This document shows positions 33,834-42,377 of a DNA stretch of 64,000 bases, piece by piece. The translations under genes and the position numbers were made by a program. The notes beneath the pieces are model-generated. The model ran no database searches. It saw only the letters and a list, made by a program, of their open reading frames with translations, and was not told the origin of the DNA. The first letter of the stretch is position 1, and each line of letters opens with the position of its first letter. Where the stretch lies: positions 620,001 through 684,000 of the forward strand of contig NZ_WJYO01000001.1 of NCBI RefSeq assembly GCF_010994095.1, in the 5' to 3' direction. The DNA is from Mumia xiangluensis. Lineage in GTDB: Bacteria > Actinomycetota > Actinomycetes > Propionibacteriales > Nocardioidaceae.

Positions 33834-34805
33834 GTGAAAGCGATCGTGCAGGACGAGTACGGCGACGCGGATGCGCTCCAGCTCCGGGACGTGCCCGACC
33901 CGGCTCCCGCGAAGGGCGAGGTCGTGCTCGACGTCCGAGCGGCCGGCCTCGAGCGCGGTGCCTGGCACCTCATGACCGGACTGCCGCTCGTCGGTCGTGC
34001 CGCGATGGGGATCCGGCGACCACGGTGGCCTCTCGGCATCGAGGTCGCCGGCGTGGTCGCGGCCGTCGGCGACGGCGTCTCGGAGCTCGCCGTCGGTGAC
34101 GCGGTCCTCGGCGCCGGCAGGGCTGTCTACGCCGAACGCGCGCGGGCCAAGGTCAAGCATCTCGTCGCGAAGCCGGACGAGCTCTCGTTCGCCGAGGCCG
34201 CCGCCCTCCCCGTCTCGGCCGTGACCGCGCTCCAGGCGGTCCGGGACGTGGGCCGGGTGAAGGCGGGAGACCGCGTCCTCGTCATCGGGGCGTCCGGCGG
34301 GGTCGGCACGTACGCCGTCCAGATCGCGCGCTCGCTCGGCGCCGAGGTCGCCGGCGTCTGCCGCACCGACAAGGTCGAGGGCGTGCGAGCGCTCGGGGCG
34401 GACCCGGTCCTCGACTACACGCGCGACGACCTCAGCAGTGTCGACGGCCGCTTCGACGTCGTCATCGACATCGGCGGGCGGCGCCCGCTCTCCCGTCTGC
34501 GACGGCTCCTCACACCGCGCGGGACGCTCGTCATCACCGGTGGCGAGGGCGGCGGGCGATGGCTCGGCGGCCTGGAGCGTCAGATGATCGTGCTGGTCTG
34601 GTCGCCCTTCCTCCGCCAGCGCCTCACGTCGTTCATCTCGGTCACGAAGGCTGCCGACCTCGCAACGGTCGCCGACCTCGCGGCACGCGGGGAGATACGT
34701 CCGGTGATCGACAGCACCTCGTCACTCGACGCGATGCCCGACGCGATGCGCAGGCTGGTCGCCGGCGACGTGCTCGGCAAGATCGTCATCAGCGTGTCCG
34801 GCTGA
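33834..34805 (+). CDS. Zinc-independent MDR alcohol dehydrogenase/quinone reductase
   Basis: 323 residues from GTG 33834 (VKAIVQDEYGDADALQL), the usual family start; a GTG three codons upstream is possible. A -10 box at 33818-33823 suggests a leaderless mRNA. The GroES-like domain carries PLGIEVAGVVAAVGDGV; the Rossmann cofactor site is VLVIGASGGVGTYAVQIA near 145. Zinc ligands are absent, as in NADPH quinone reductases. Physiological substrates may be quinones or reactive alkenals sensed through the adjacent TetR. Confidence 0.9.
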   Translation: MKAIVQDEYGDADALQLRDVPDPAPAKGEVVLDVRAAGLERGAWHLMTGLPLVGRAAMGIRRPRWPLGIEVAGVVAAVGDGVSELAVGDAVLGAGRAVYAERARAKVKHLVAKPDELSFAEAAALPVSAVTALQAVRDVGRVKAGDRVLVIGASGGVGTYAVQIARSLGAEVAGVCRTDKVEGVRALGADPVLDYTRDDLSSVDGRFDVVIDIGGRRPLSRLRRLLTPRGTLVITGGEGGGRWLGGLERQMIVLVWSPFLRQRLTSFISVTKAADLATVADLAARGEIRPVIDSTSSLDAMPDAMRRLVAGDVLGKIVISVSG

Positions 34806-34808
34806 GGG

Positions 34809-35957
34809 TCACTCCCACGCCGCGCGCCAGAACGCCTCGAACACCGGGGTGGGCTGCGGCGAGGACCACATCTGGTTCGTGAGGAGCACGGCCACAATGT
34901 CGGCGTCCGGATCGATCCACAGCGTCGAGCCCATGCCGCCGTCCCACCCGTACGACCCGGTGCGGCGGCCGTCGGGCTGGTCGCCGGTCTTCACGCCGAA
35001 CCCGAGCCCCCAGTCGGACAGACCGTCGGCGTCGATCTGACCGACCCGTGGCCTGGTCGCCTCCGCGATGATCTCGGCCGACAGCACGCGGGTGCCGTCG
35101 TCGGTGACGCCACCCGCACGCAGCATGCGCCCGAACGCGGCCAGGTCGGAGACCGTCGAGACCAGGCCGTCGCCGCCGTTGGGGAACGCGGGGGGCTTCG
35201 ACCACTGCCCGTCAGCCGGGTCGTACGGGGTGAGCGCGCCGCCGTCACCCGGCAGCCAGTGCGGGCCCAGCTCGACGGCCAGCCCCGGGCGTACACCGAA
35301 GCTGGTGCTCGTCATCCCGAGCGGGTCGAGCACGCGCTGGGCAAGCACGTCCGGCAGCGGGGCGCCGGCCGCCCGAGCGACGAGGACGCCGAGGACCTCG
35401 CACCCGGTGTGGTAGAGCCAGCGCTCCCCCGGCTGGTAGGACAGCGGCACCGACCCGACCGCTCGCATCCACGCATTGGGGTCCGGGTTGGTCTGTGGGG
35501 ACGGAGGTCCCGCCTGCAGCCCGAGACCCGCGAGCGCCGAGAGCACCGGACCCGGGAACGGGCCGGTGAAGTCGAGTCCGATGCCGAGCCGGAGCTCGAG
35601 CACGTCGGCGACCGTGATCGGGCGGCCGGCCGGGACGGTGTCGTCCAGCGGACCGGAGGGGTCGCTCAGGACGCGGCGCTCCGCGAGCTCCGGCAGCCAT
35701 CGCTCGACCGGCGCGTCCAGCCTGAGCGTGTGGTCGTTGAGGAGCGACAGCGCCGCCGCGGCGACCACGGGCTTCGTCACCGACGAGATGCGGAAGGGCG
35801 TGTCGACGCGCACGGGCCTGCGGTCGTCGGGCCCGTACGACCCGTATGCGCCGACGGCGACCTCGTCGCCGCGCACCACCAGCCAGGCGAGTCCCGGCGG
35901 CTCGGACCGATCGGCGAACGGGGTGACGGCTTCGGTGACACGGGACTGCAGATCCAT
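34809..35957 (-). CDS. Beta-lactamase-fold serine hydrolase
   Basis: 382 residues. Class C beta-lactamase/esterase motifs: SVTK in RISSVTKPVV (nucleophile Ser near 59), YHTG near 183 in the position of the YxN motif, and GWDGGMG near 340 in place of the His/Lys-x-Gly triad. There is no signal peptide, so a cytoplasmic esterase (EstB-like) or amidase is more likely than an antibiotic beta-lactamase. It converges on the MDR gene with three bases between the stop codons. Confidence 0.89.
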   Translation of the reverse strand: MDLQSRVTEAVTPFADRSEPPGLAWLVVRGDEVAVGAYGSYGPDDRRPVRVDTPFRISSVTKPVVAAAALSLLNDHTLRLDAPVERWLPELAERRVLSDPSGPLDDTVPAGRPITVADVLELRLGIGLDFTGPFPGPVLSALAGLGLQAGPPSPQTNPDPNAWMRAVGSVPLSYQPGERWLYHTGCEVLGVLVARAAGAPLPDVLAQRVLDPLGMTSTSFGVRPGLAVELGPHWLPGDGGALTPYDPADGQWSKPPAFPNGGDGLVSTVSDLAAFGRMLRAGGVTDDGTRVLSAEIIAEATRPRVGQIDADGLSDWGLGFGVKTGDQPDGRRTGSYGWDGGMGSTLWIDPDADIVAVLLTNQMWSSPQPTPVFEAFWRAAWE

Positions 35958-35984
35958 GGTTCTCCTTCGCGGAAGCTCTCAGGA

Positions 35985-36031
35985 ACGACCGGGCCGGGTC
36001 GCCGAACTCATCGGCGCCCGGCCCGGGTCGT
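35985..36031 (-). terminator. Terminator of the ABC exporter operon
   Basis: A long GC-rich hairpin (arms about 21 bases with a one-base bulge on each side, 5-base ACTCA loop) between the permease stop and the beta-lactamase-fold gene. It begins ACGACCGGGCCGGG. Confidence 0.65.
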
Positions 36032-36051
36032 ACGGTCGTGTTCGTCCGCGG

Positions 36052-36861
36052 TCAGCGGCGCACGGCGTCGCGACGGTAGAGCGCCCGCGACCACACGTAG
36101 CCGCCGACACCGATCAGCACGGTCCACCCGAGCGCGAGGAGGAGCTGCGAGCCGTCGACTCCGGTCCCCTCGAGCAGCGCTCGGACCGTCTCGATGATGG
36201 GTGTGAACGGCTGGTACTCGGCGAACCACCGGATGCCGCTCGGCATCGTCTCGACCGGCACGAACCCGCTGCCGAAGAACGGCAGCAGCATGACCGGAAG
36301 GATCACGTTGCTCGCTCCCTCGACGGTCTTGCTGCTCAGCCCGAGCGCGACACCCAGCCACGTGAGGGCGTACGCGACGACGATCAGCAGCCCGAGCGCA
36401 CCCAGCACGCCGGCTGCTCCGCCGTCGGCCCGGTAGCCGATGACGAAGGCGAACCCCAGCACCAGCACGAGACTGATCACGTTGAGGATCAGGCTGCCCA
36501 GCACGTGCCCCGTCAGCACCGACGACCGCGCGATCGCCATCGTCCGGAAGCGGGCGATCACACCCTCGGTCATGTCCGAGGCGACCGACACCGCCGTCAT
36601 CATCGACCCGATCGAGATCGTCATCGCGAGGATGGCGGGGGTGATGTAGGTGATGTACGCCGAGCGTCCGCCGGTGCCGACCCCGGCGCCGAACGCCTCG
36701 CCGAAGACCACACCGAACAGCACGAGGAACAGCACCGGCTGCAGGATTCCCCACGCCGACATGCCGGGGTAGCGCCAGGAGTGCAGGAGGTTGCGCCGCA
36801 GCATCGTCATCGAGTCACGGACGATCTGCGGGCGGTTGACGGGTGCGGTGGTCGTGCTCAT
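36052..36861 (-). CDS. ABC-2 type exporter permease (DrrB-like)
   Basis: 269 residues with six membrane helices. The ABC-2 pattern is visible: a cytoplasmic start RDSMTMLRRNLLHSWRYP, GILQPVLFLVLFG in helix one, SDMTEGVIARFRTMAIARSS and the TMPSGIRWFAEYQPFTPIIE block before the last helices. This is the daunorubicin-resistance DrrB family, which exports hydrophobic drugs or lipids with a DrrA-like ATPase. The start overlaps the ATPase stop as ATGA. The substrate is unknown. Confidence 0.9.
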   Translation of the reverse strand: MSTTTAPVNRPQIVRDSMTMLRRNLLHSWRYPGMSAWGILQPVLFLVLFGVVFGEAFGAGVGTGGRSAYITYITPAILAMTISIGSMMTAVSVASDMTEGVIARFRTMAIARSSVLTGHVLGSLILNVISLVLVLGFAFVIGYRADGGAAGVLGALGLLIVVAYALTWLGVALGLSSKTVEGASNVILPVMLLPFFGSGFVPVETMPSGIRWFAEYQPFTPIIETVRALLEGTGVDGSQLLLALGWTVLIGVGGYVWSRALYRRDAVRR

Positions 36862-37763
36862 CGTGCTGCCTCCGTGGGGCGCGGGTCGCCGGTGAGGGCG
36901 AGGAAGACGTCGTCGAGGTCGGGCGTGTGGATCGCCAGGTCGGCGACCTGCTCATCAGCGGCATCGAGCTCGTCGAGGATCGTGCGCAGCGAGCGGACGT
37001 CGCCGCCGTACGGCAGCCGCCGCGTCTCGCCCCCGGTCAGCGTGACCTCCACGTGGCCGGTCGGCACGAGCCGCTTGAGCTCGGCACTGGTGCCCTGCGC
37101 GACGAGGGTGCCGTGGTCGAGCACGGCGATCGTGTCGGCAAGCTGATCGGCCTCCTCGAGGTACTGGGTGGTCAGGAAGATCGTCACGCCGTCGGCGACC
37201 AGCTCGCGGACGATGTCCCACACGGCCCGGCGGCTGCGCGGGTCGAGCCCGGTGGTCGGCTCGTCGAGAAAGATCAGCTGCGGGTCGCCGATCAGGGTCA
37301 TGGCGAGGTCGAGGCGACGCTTCATGCCGCCGGAGAAGGTGGCCGCCCGATTCTTCGCCACGTCGGTGAGGTCGAAGCGCGCGAGAAGGTCGGTCGCACG
37401 GCGGCGGCCCTCCTCACGGTCGAGGTGCACCAGGTCTGCCATGAGGAGAAGGTTCTCCTCGGCTGTGAGCAGCCCGTCGATCGCGGAGAACTGGCCGGTG
37501 ACGCCGATCCGGGCTCGGACTGCATCCGGCTCGGTCGCGAGGTCGTGGCCGAGGATGCGCGCGGTGCCTGCATCCGGGCTGATGAGGGTCGACAGGATCT
37601 CGACCGCGGTGGTCTTGCCCGCGCCGTTCGGCCCGAGGAGCGCGAAGACGGTGCCGGGAGGGACGGTGAGGTCGATGCTGTCGAGGACGAGCTTGTCGCC
37701 GTACGACTTGCGGAGGCCGTCGGCGACGAGCGCCGGCGGTTGTGGCGGTGGTGTGGAGGTCAT
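36858..37763 (-). CDS. ABC exporter ATPase (DrrA-like)
   Basis: 301 residues. Walker A LLGPNGAGKTT near 45, Q-loop GVTGQFSAIDGLLTAEENL, signature FSGGMKRRLDLA near 145, Walker B LIFLDEPTTGLDPRSR near 165, and a C-terminal DrrA-type extension to residue 301. The GQFSAIDG segment is typical of the daunorubicin-resistance subfamily. It pairs with the permease through a four-base overlap. An EXLDI-protein gene lies upstream on the same strand, separated only by a tandem repeat array. Confidence 0.93.
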   Translation of the reverse strand: MTSTPPPQPPALVADGLRKSYGDKLVLDSIDLTVPPGTVFALLGPNGAGKTTAVEILSTLISPDAGTARILGHDLATEPDAVRARIGVTGQFSAIDGLLTAEENLLLMADLVHLDREEGRRRATDLLARFDLTDVAKNRAATFSGGMKRRLDLAMTLIGDPQLIFLDEPTTGLDPRSRRAVWDIVRELVADGVTIFLTTQYLEEADQLADTIAVLDHGTLVAQGTSAELKRLVPTGHVEVTLTGGETRRLPYGGDVRSLRTILDELDAADEQVADLAIHTPDLDDVFLALTGDPRPTEAAR

Positions 37764-37829
37764 GATGGGATTCCTCGTTCTGGGAAGAGGGCAGGCTCGC
37801 GCCCGCCGGGGATGCGGCGTTGGGGTTCT

Positions 37830-38061
37830 GCTGGTCGAGCGGCCCGGACCGCTGGTCGAGGCCGGAGCGTGAGCCCCGCCCGCTGGTCGAGGCCCGAGCG
37901 CTAAGCCCGCCCGCTGGTCGAGGCCGGAGCGCTAAGCCCGCCCGCTGGTCGAGGCCGGAGCGCTAAGCCCGCCCGCTGGTCGAGGCCGGAGCGTTAAGCC
38001 CGCCCGCTGGTCGAGCGGCCCGGACCGCTGGTCGAGGCCGGAGCGTTAGCGGAGGATCGAG
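37830..38061. repeat. 31-bp tandem array (repeat family R2) between EXLDI and ABC genes
   Basis: Six cores GCTGGTCGAGGCCGGAGCG (or one-base variants) start at 37851, 37882, 37913, 37944, 37975 and 38006, exactly 31 bp apart, with GCTAAGCCCGCCC filling the interval. A shorter 21-bp unit (GCTGGTCGAGCGGCCCGGACC) is at both ends: starts at 37830 and 38006, each followed 21 bp later by another core (37851, 38027). The array fills nearly the whole 301-bp gap 37764-38064. Intervals are identical, so it is not a CRISPR. Confidence 0.92.
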
Positions 38062-38064
38062 ACC

Positions 38065-38583
38065 TCAGACGTCCAGGTCCTCGACCGGAGCATGGTCGGC
38101 GGTGGCCTTGACGAGCGCGTAGAGCTCGGCCGGGACGTGGGCCTCGAGGTCGGCGGCTGTCTCGTACACGTCGACGGTGGAGGTCGCGGCTCCTGTCCCC
38201 CACGTCTGGTCGGAAGCGACGTACTTGCGCCAGCCGGATGCCTTGCCGTCGGCCCCGGCGGTCCAGGTCGTCTCGGGGCTGCGCTCCGTGTGGACGACGA
38301 ACTTGCCCGTACGCCCCTGGTAGACGCGGTAGTGCTCCACGCGGTCCTTCGTGGAGCGGCCCCACTCGGCGAGGAGGACGCCGACGAAGCGGGTGCGCTG
38401 GGTCTTGCCGACGCCGACCTTGACGGTGATCTCCGAGAAACCCTCCAGCTTGCCCTCCTCGGCTTCGACGAACCGTCGGAGCGCTGTCGAGATTGCCTTC
38501 GAGAGATTGCCTCCGACGAGCTCCTGGGCCCGTTGGTAGAGGGGCAGATCGCTGTCGGAGACGTAGATCGTCTTGTTCGGCAT
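38065..38583 (-). CDS. EXLDI-family protein, probable transcription regulator of the ABC exporter
   Basis: 172 residues. The start MPNKTIYVSDSDLPLYQRAQ followed by LSKAISTALRRFVEAEEG (to about 45) has the strand-helix-helix look of a ribbon-helix-helix DNA-binding domain. The middle (about 50-125) is beta-rich. The C-terminus ends PVEDLDV, matching the Glu-x-Leu-Asp-Ile/Val hallmark that names the family. These proteins usually sit beside DrrA/DrrB-type ABC genes, as here. The ATG directly follows a -10 box, so the mRNA is probably leaderless. Regulatory function is inferred. Confidence 0.85.
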   Translation of the reverse strand: MPNKTIYVSDSDLPLYQRAQELVGGNLSKAISTALRRFVEAEEGKLEGFSEITVKVGVGKTQRTRFVGVLLAEWGRSTKDRVEHYRVYQGRTGKFVVHTERSPETTWTAGADGKASGWRKYVASDQTWGTGAATSTVDVYETAADLEAHVPAELYALVKATADHAPVEDLDV

Positions 38584-38589
38584 GCGCTC

Positions 38590-38628
38590 ATCGTAGTCCG
38601 CTTTCGTATGCGTATCAATATACGTATA
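38590..38628 (-). promoter_or_regulatory. Promoter and operator-like palindrome of the EXLDI gene
   Basis: Minus-strand TTGATA (38618-38613), 17-bp spacer and TACGAT (38595-38590), six bases before the ATG at 38583. A nine-base inverted repeat, TATGCGTAT and ATACGTATA with one mismatch and a CAAT spacer (38607-38628), overlaps the -35 box. This AT-rich island in GC-rich DNA is a good candidate for autoregulation. Confidence 0.7.
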
Positions 38629-38673
38629 ACTGGAGCGTAGACGGCGCTGCGTCAGGGCGCAAGGGGGAAAAGC

Positions 38674-38712
38674 CGAAGGGCGGGCCGTCGATGATCGACG
38701 GCCCGCCCTTCG
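38674..38712 (-). terminator. Terminator of the FG-GAP protein gene
   Basis: Perfect 19-bp stem beginning CGAAGGGCGGGCCGTCGAT with a single central base, followed on the minus strand by GGCTTTTCCCCC. It lies 15 bases past the FG-GAP gene stop. Confidence 0.85.
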
Positions 38713-38726
38713 AGGGTCTGTGAGCG

Positions 38727-40217
38727 CTAGGGGGTGTGGCTCCAGATCCCGATCTTGTTGTTCTCGAAGCTCGAGAACACGATGTCGCTCGAGCCGTTGC
38801 GGTCGAGGTCGGCGATCTTCGCGCCGCCGGCCTGACCCCAGCCCTCGGACTCCGGCAGCAGGCGCTGCTGGAAGACCCCGGCGGCCGTCTGCTCGAACCA
38901 GTAGAGACGGAACGCTCCGTCGCCGGACACCGCGAGGTCCGTGTCACCGTCGTTGTCGATGTCACCGAACCCGGTCTTGCCCGGAGCTGCCTGACCCGGT
39001 CGCGTGCTGCCGACGAACTCCGCACCCGGGTCGACGCCCGCGGCGAGCGGAGCGACCGTCCAGCGGTCGCGCGGGTCGGCGGCCGGGGTCAGGAGGAAGA
39101 CGTTCGGCTTGGCCCGGAGAACGGCCGGCGGGCCTGCGTTGTCGAGGTTCGTGTGGTTGACGCCGACCCAGCGGTCGACCCCGTCGCCGAAGAGGTTCTC
39201 GGCCTTGTGGATGCTGAACGACGGGCCCTGTCCGCGGCTGATCTCGTGCATGACGAAGTCGGACGAGGAGAGGCCGTCAGTCGCGTCACCGACGCGCTCG
39301 AACCACACGAACGACGCCTCGCCGGTCGGCGGGCCGAGGACCACGGGGCTGACCCCGAAGTACTGCGCCGAGGCGATGTCGAGGTCGCCGTCACCGTCGA
39401 CGTCGGCCACCACCGGGCTGCTGCCACCGCGGTTGGCGAGCGCGACGGGCTCGGCGAAGCCGCCCTTGCCGTCGCCCTTGAAGAACTGGAGCTCGACGAC
39501 GTCGTCGGTGGTGCTGGACGGGTTGAACCCCTGCTCGCCGACCGTGACGATGTCCTTGCGGCCGTCGCCGTCGAAGTCGACGAACTGCAGGTCGTGGTAG
39601 GCGAACGGGCTGCCGGTGACGATGTCGTGCCGCTCCCAGTCGCGCAGCTCGGCGATGCACGTCTTGAGCGCCTCGAGGGTCCGCGAGGTCAGCGGGCACT
39701 TGGCGAGGGCGAGGATCTCGCGCACGCTGCGGGGGGTGTCGTGGTTCTCCCACCACGTCAGGGACCCGCGGCTGAAGCCCATGCCGCTGTCCCAGAAGTA
39801 GCCGGCGGGCTGGATGATGTCGACGTCGCCGTCACGGTCGACGTCAGCGAGGGTCGGTTCGCTCGGGAAGATGATGCCGTCCGACGGCTCGACCACAGGG
39901 GTCGTCTTCCACGAGCCGACTCCGCCGTCGCGGCGAGGGCCGGCGTTCTCGTAGACCGTGACCGAGCCCGGCTCCGGGAAGGCGGCCGGGCCCTGCATCG
40001 TGAGCTTGCCGTAGCTGGTCGAGACCAGCTCGGGACGGGAGTCGCCGACAAGGTCGTCGACGGAGGTGAACGCCGGGCCTACGGCGTCCTCGGCGACGAT
40101 GGTGCGGGTGAACGGCGAGGTCTCGTCGGCGGCGGCGGGGCTGCCTGCCATCGCCGCTGCAGCGACTGCCGCAGCGAAGGCCACGGCTGTCGTGGTGGTA
40201 CGGGTGGGGGATCGCAT
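38727..40217 (-). CDS. Secreted FG-GAP/VCBS-repeat protein
   Basis: 496 residues from ATG 40217 (AAGGAGC seven bases upstream). A Tat-unlike Sec signal peptide (about 1-30, ending GSPAAADE) precedes repeated calcium-binding loops of the DxDxDGxxD type: DVDRDGDVDII, DFDGDGRKDIV, DVDGDGDLDIA, DIDNDGDTDLA and DLDRNGSSDIV. These build a seven-bladed propeller like integrin alpha N-domains. No enzyme motif is seen. It may bind a polysaccharide or protein at the surface. It is transcribed divergently from the DUF4185-like gene. Confidence 0.88.
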   Translation of the reverse strand: MRSPTRTTTTAVAFAAAVAAAAMAGSPAAADETSPFTRTIVAEDAVGPAFTSVDDLVGDSRPELVSTSYGKLTMQGPAAFPEPGSVTVYENAGPRRDGGVGSWKTTPVVEPSDGIIFPSEPTLADVDRDGDVDIIQPAGYFWDSGMGFSRGSLTWWENHDTPRSVREILALAKCPLTSRTLEALKTCIAELRDWERHDIVTGSPFAYHDLQFVDFDGDGRKDIVTVGEQGFNPSSTTDDVVELQFFKGDGKGGFAEPVALANRGGSSPVVADVDGDGDLDIASAQYFGVSPVVLGPPTGEASFVWFERVGDATDGLSSSDFVMHEISRGQGPSFSIHKAENLFGDGVDRWVGVNHTNLDNAGPPAVLRAKPNVFLLTPAADPRDRWTVAPLAAGVDPGAEFVGSTRPGQAAPGKTGFGDIDNDGDTDLAVSGDGAFRLYWFEQTAAGVFQQRLLPESEGWGQAGGAKIADLDRNGSSDIVFSSFENNKIGIWSHTP

Positions 40218-40410
40218 GACTGCTCCTTGAAGCCGGTGTTCCACTTCCTGGAACGTCGTTTCATCGGGATTTCGCAGTCAATATGTCACAGGGTGAGCGA
40301 CGAAGTCGAGAGTTGTTCAGATACTTCCCGAGCAGCTCACGTCATGGACGTCACGCCGGGATCACGTGCCCGCAGGCCGTCTGCGCTCTACCGTCGACAG
40401 GAGAGCGAGC

Positions 40411-41607
40411 ATGGACGATCCCGAGCAGCAGCGGCCGGCGAGCACCTCGGGCCGACGGATCGGCATCGCGGTGCTCGTCGTCGTGTGCCTGGCGGTCGCC
40501 GGGCTCCTGCTGACGCTCGTGGTTCCCGGCGACGACCCGGAGACGACCGCCGACCCCGACGACGGCGCGTACGAGACCTCCTGCGTGAAGATCCCTGAGC
40601 TGCGGACCATCGACGACCTGCAGACGATCGTCGACACGATCCGGGGCGGCCCCGAGCTGCAGGGCGGTGACGTGGGCGCGGACCTCGAGCTGCAGGACGG
40701 CCGCCGCATCTGGCTCGTCGGCGACACGCTGCGGTCCGAGGAGTTCGACGGTCAGCGATTCGTCCGCAACTCGATGCTGCTCATCTCGCCAGGCTGCGCC
40801 CGTACGGTGTTGCCCGAGGACAACGGTGCGGTCATCCCCGACCGCGCCGACGGCGTCGGCTACTGGCCGATGTCGGTCGGGCGCGTGCAGCGCGGCGACG
40901 TCGACGTCGTGGGGGTCGGCGTCCAGCGAGTTCGCAGCACCGGCGGACCGAACACCACCGAGTTCGAGAACCTCGGCCCCGCCATCGCGGTGTTCCACGT
41001 CGAGCGCGGAGGCACCCCGCAGCTCGTCGAGGTGAAGGACCTCGGACCTGACGACCCCAGCCGTACGCGGCCGACCTGGGGCGCCGCCGTCGCCGTGGAC
41101 GACGACTGGGTCTATCTGTACGGCACGGCGAACCCGGAGACCGAGGGCGTCTTCGGCTACTCGCTGCGGGTGGCGCGCGTCCGCATCGACGACATCCGCG
41201 ACCAGCGCCGGTGGCGCTACTGGGACGGGAGCCGGTGGCAGCGGGATCCCGACTCCGCCCAGGAGCTGATCGCGGCACAGGGCGGCGTCTCCCAGACGTT
41301 GAGCGTGTTCGAGCAGGACGGCTCGTGGTACGCGGTGAGCAAGCAGGACGAGTTCCTCGGACGCAACCTCGTGATCTGGAAGGCACCGTCTCCGACCGGG
41401 CCGTTCACCGTGGCATCGACGGCGGCGACGATCCCGTCGGACGCAGCGACGGGGCAGCTGCGCTACATGCCGCTGGCACACCCGGCACTCCTCCCCGAGC
41501 ACGGTTCGGTCGTCGTCTCGTACAGCCGCAACAACACCGACGTCGGCAAGGTCGCCAGGAACCCGTTCCTCTACCGTCCTGAGTTCTTGCGCGTCGACCT
41601 CCCCTGA
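40411..41607 (+). CDS. Membrane-anchored DUF4185/DUF5005-like propeller protein
   Basis: 398 residues from ATG 40411 with AGGAG upstream. A short Pro/Arg-rich cytoplasmic head and one membrane helix (about 20-40, RIGIAVLVVVCLAVAGLLLTL) place the rest outside. Repeated Trp/Gly/Asp strands such as RRIWLVGDTLRS, GYWPMSVGRVQ, DDWVYLYGTAN and NLVIWKAPSPTGPF suggest a five-bladed glycoside-hydrolase-like propeller of the DUF4185/DUF5005 type. No catalytic residues can be assigned. It shares the 193-bp promoter region 40218-40410 with the FG-GAP gene. Confidence 0.72.
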   Translation: MDDPEQQRPASTSGRRIGIAVLVVVCLAVAGLLLTLVVPGDDPETTADPDDGAYETSCVKIPELRTIDDLQTIVDTIRGGPELQGGDVGADLELQDGRRIWLVGDTLRSEEFDGQRFVRNSMLLISPGCARTVLPEDNGAVIPDRADGVGYWPMSVGRVQRGDVDVVGVGVQRVRSTGGPNTTEFENLGPAIAVFHVERGGTPQLVEVKDLGPDDPSRTRPTWGAAVAVDDDWVYLYGTANPETEGVFGYSLRVARVRIDDIRDQRRWRYWDGSRWQRDPDSAQELIAAQGGVSQTLSVFEQDGSWYAVSKQDEFLGRNLVIWKAPSPTGPFTVASTAATIPSDAATGQLRYMPLAHPALLPEHGSVVVSYSRNNTDVGKVARNPFLYRPEFLRVDLP

Positions 41608-41704
41608 GTCCGGCAACGGCTTGCAGGACGCTCCGCGTGTCCGCGCATCGCCGTGGTGGCAGCGGCCCTAGGGTGAAAACACAGCACGATCAGTGGGGGT
41701 AGCC

Positions 41705-42271
41705 ATGACCGACCTGTCAGCACCATCGATCACTTCCGTCGCGAAGACCGCCTGGTGGGTCCTCGTCGCCCGCGCCCTCATCGCCCTCGGGCTCGGCATC
41801 ACCGCGCTGGTGTGGCCCGGCCCGACTGCGAAGGTGATCATCGCGCTCTTCGGCGTCTGGGCACTGGTCGACGGCATCATCGCCCTCGTCAGCATCTTCA
41901 CGAGCAGGGGCCGCTCCTGGGGCTGGTTGCTCCTCGAGGGCGTCCTCGGCGTCACGGCCGGCATCATCGCGTTCCGGGCGCCGGAGACGGTCGGCCTCGC
42001 GATCGTCATCGTGATCGCCTTCTGGTCGATCATGATCGGCGCGCTCGAGATCTCGGGTGCTCTGCAGATCCGCGAGGTCCCCGGCAGCGGGTGGGGGTGG
42101 CTCCTCACCGCCGGTATCTTCTCGATCCTGTTCGGCATCGTGCTGATCGCGTGGCCCGACATCGCCGCCAAGACCCTCATCGTCCTCATCGGCATCTACG
42201 CGATCCTGATCGGCCTCTTCTGGCTGATCACGGCGTTCATGATCCGCAAGGACGTCACGCAGCTCGACTAG
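41705..42271 (+). CDS. HdeD-like six-helix membrane protein
   Basis: 188 residues from ATG 41705 with GGGGG upstream; a GTG four codons earlier is weaker. Six short membrane helices occur in three similar pairs, with repeated GVWALVDGI, AFWSIMIGALEI and GIYAILIGLFWL segments, each like the DUF308/HdeD repeat. HdeD is linked to acid stress in E. coli, but actinobacterial members are uncharacterised. No operon partner. Confidence 0.87.
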   Translation: MTDLSAPSITSVAKTAWWVLVARALIALGLGITALVWPGPTAKVIIALFGVWALVDGIIALVSIFTSRGRSWGWLLLEGVLGVTAGIIAFRAPETVGLAIVIVIAFWSIMIGALEISGALQIREVPGSGWGWLLTAGIFSILFGIVLIAWPDIAAKTLIVLIGIYAILIGLFWLITAFMIRKDVTQLD

Positions 42272-42285
42272 CTGCCGCGGACGCC

Positions 42286-42320
42286 AACGCCCCACGCTGC
42301 GACCAGGGCCGTGGGGCGTT
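42286..42320. terminator. Terminator between HdeD-like and P450 genes
   Basis: AACGCCCCACG and CGTGGGGCGTT arms (allowing the inner G-C pair) around a 13-nt loop, in a convergent gap. The rest of the gap holds short GAGAGTGCTGC repeats. Confidence 0.8.
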
Positions 42321-42377
42321 GTGCTGGAAGCACACGTGTGGAGAGTGCTGCAGGAGAGTGCTGCGGCGGGGTGTCTG

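Noticed and set aside
34809-35957. Antibiotic-resistance beta-lactamase
   Set aside because: No signal peptide, and the third active-site motif is GWDGGMG rather than a Lys/His-Thr/Ser-Gly; a cytoplasmic esterase-type hydrolase is more likely.
37830-38061. Possible CRISPR array (31-bp period)
   Set aside because: The intervals between cores are the same sequence in each unit, so there are no spacers, and no cas genes are present. It is a plain tandem repeat.
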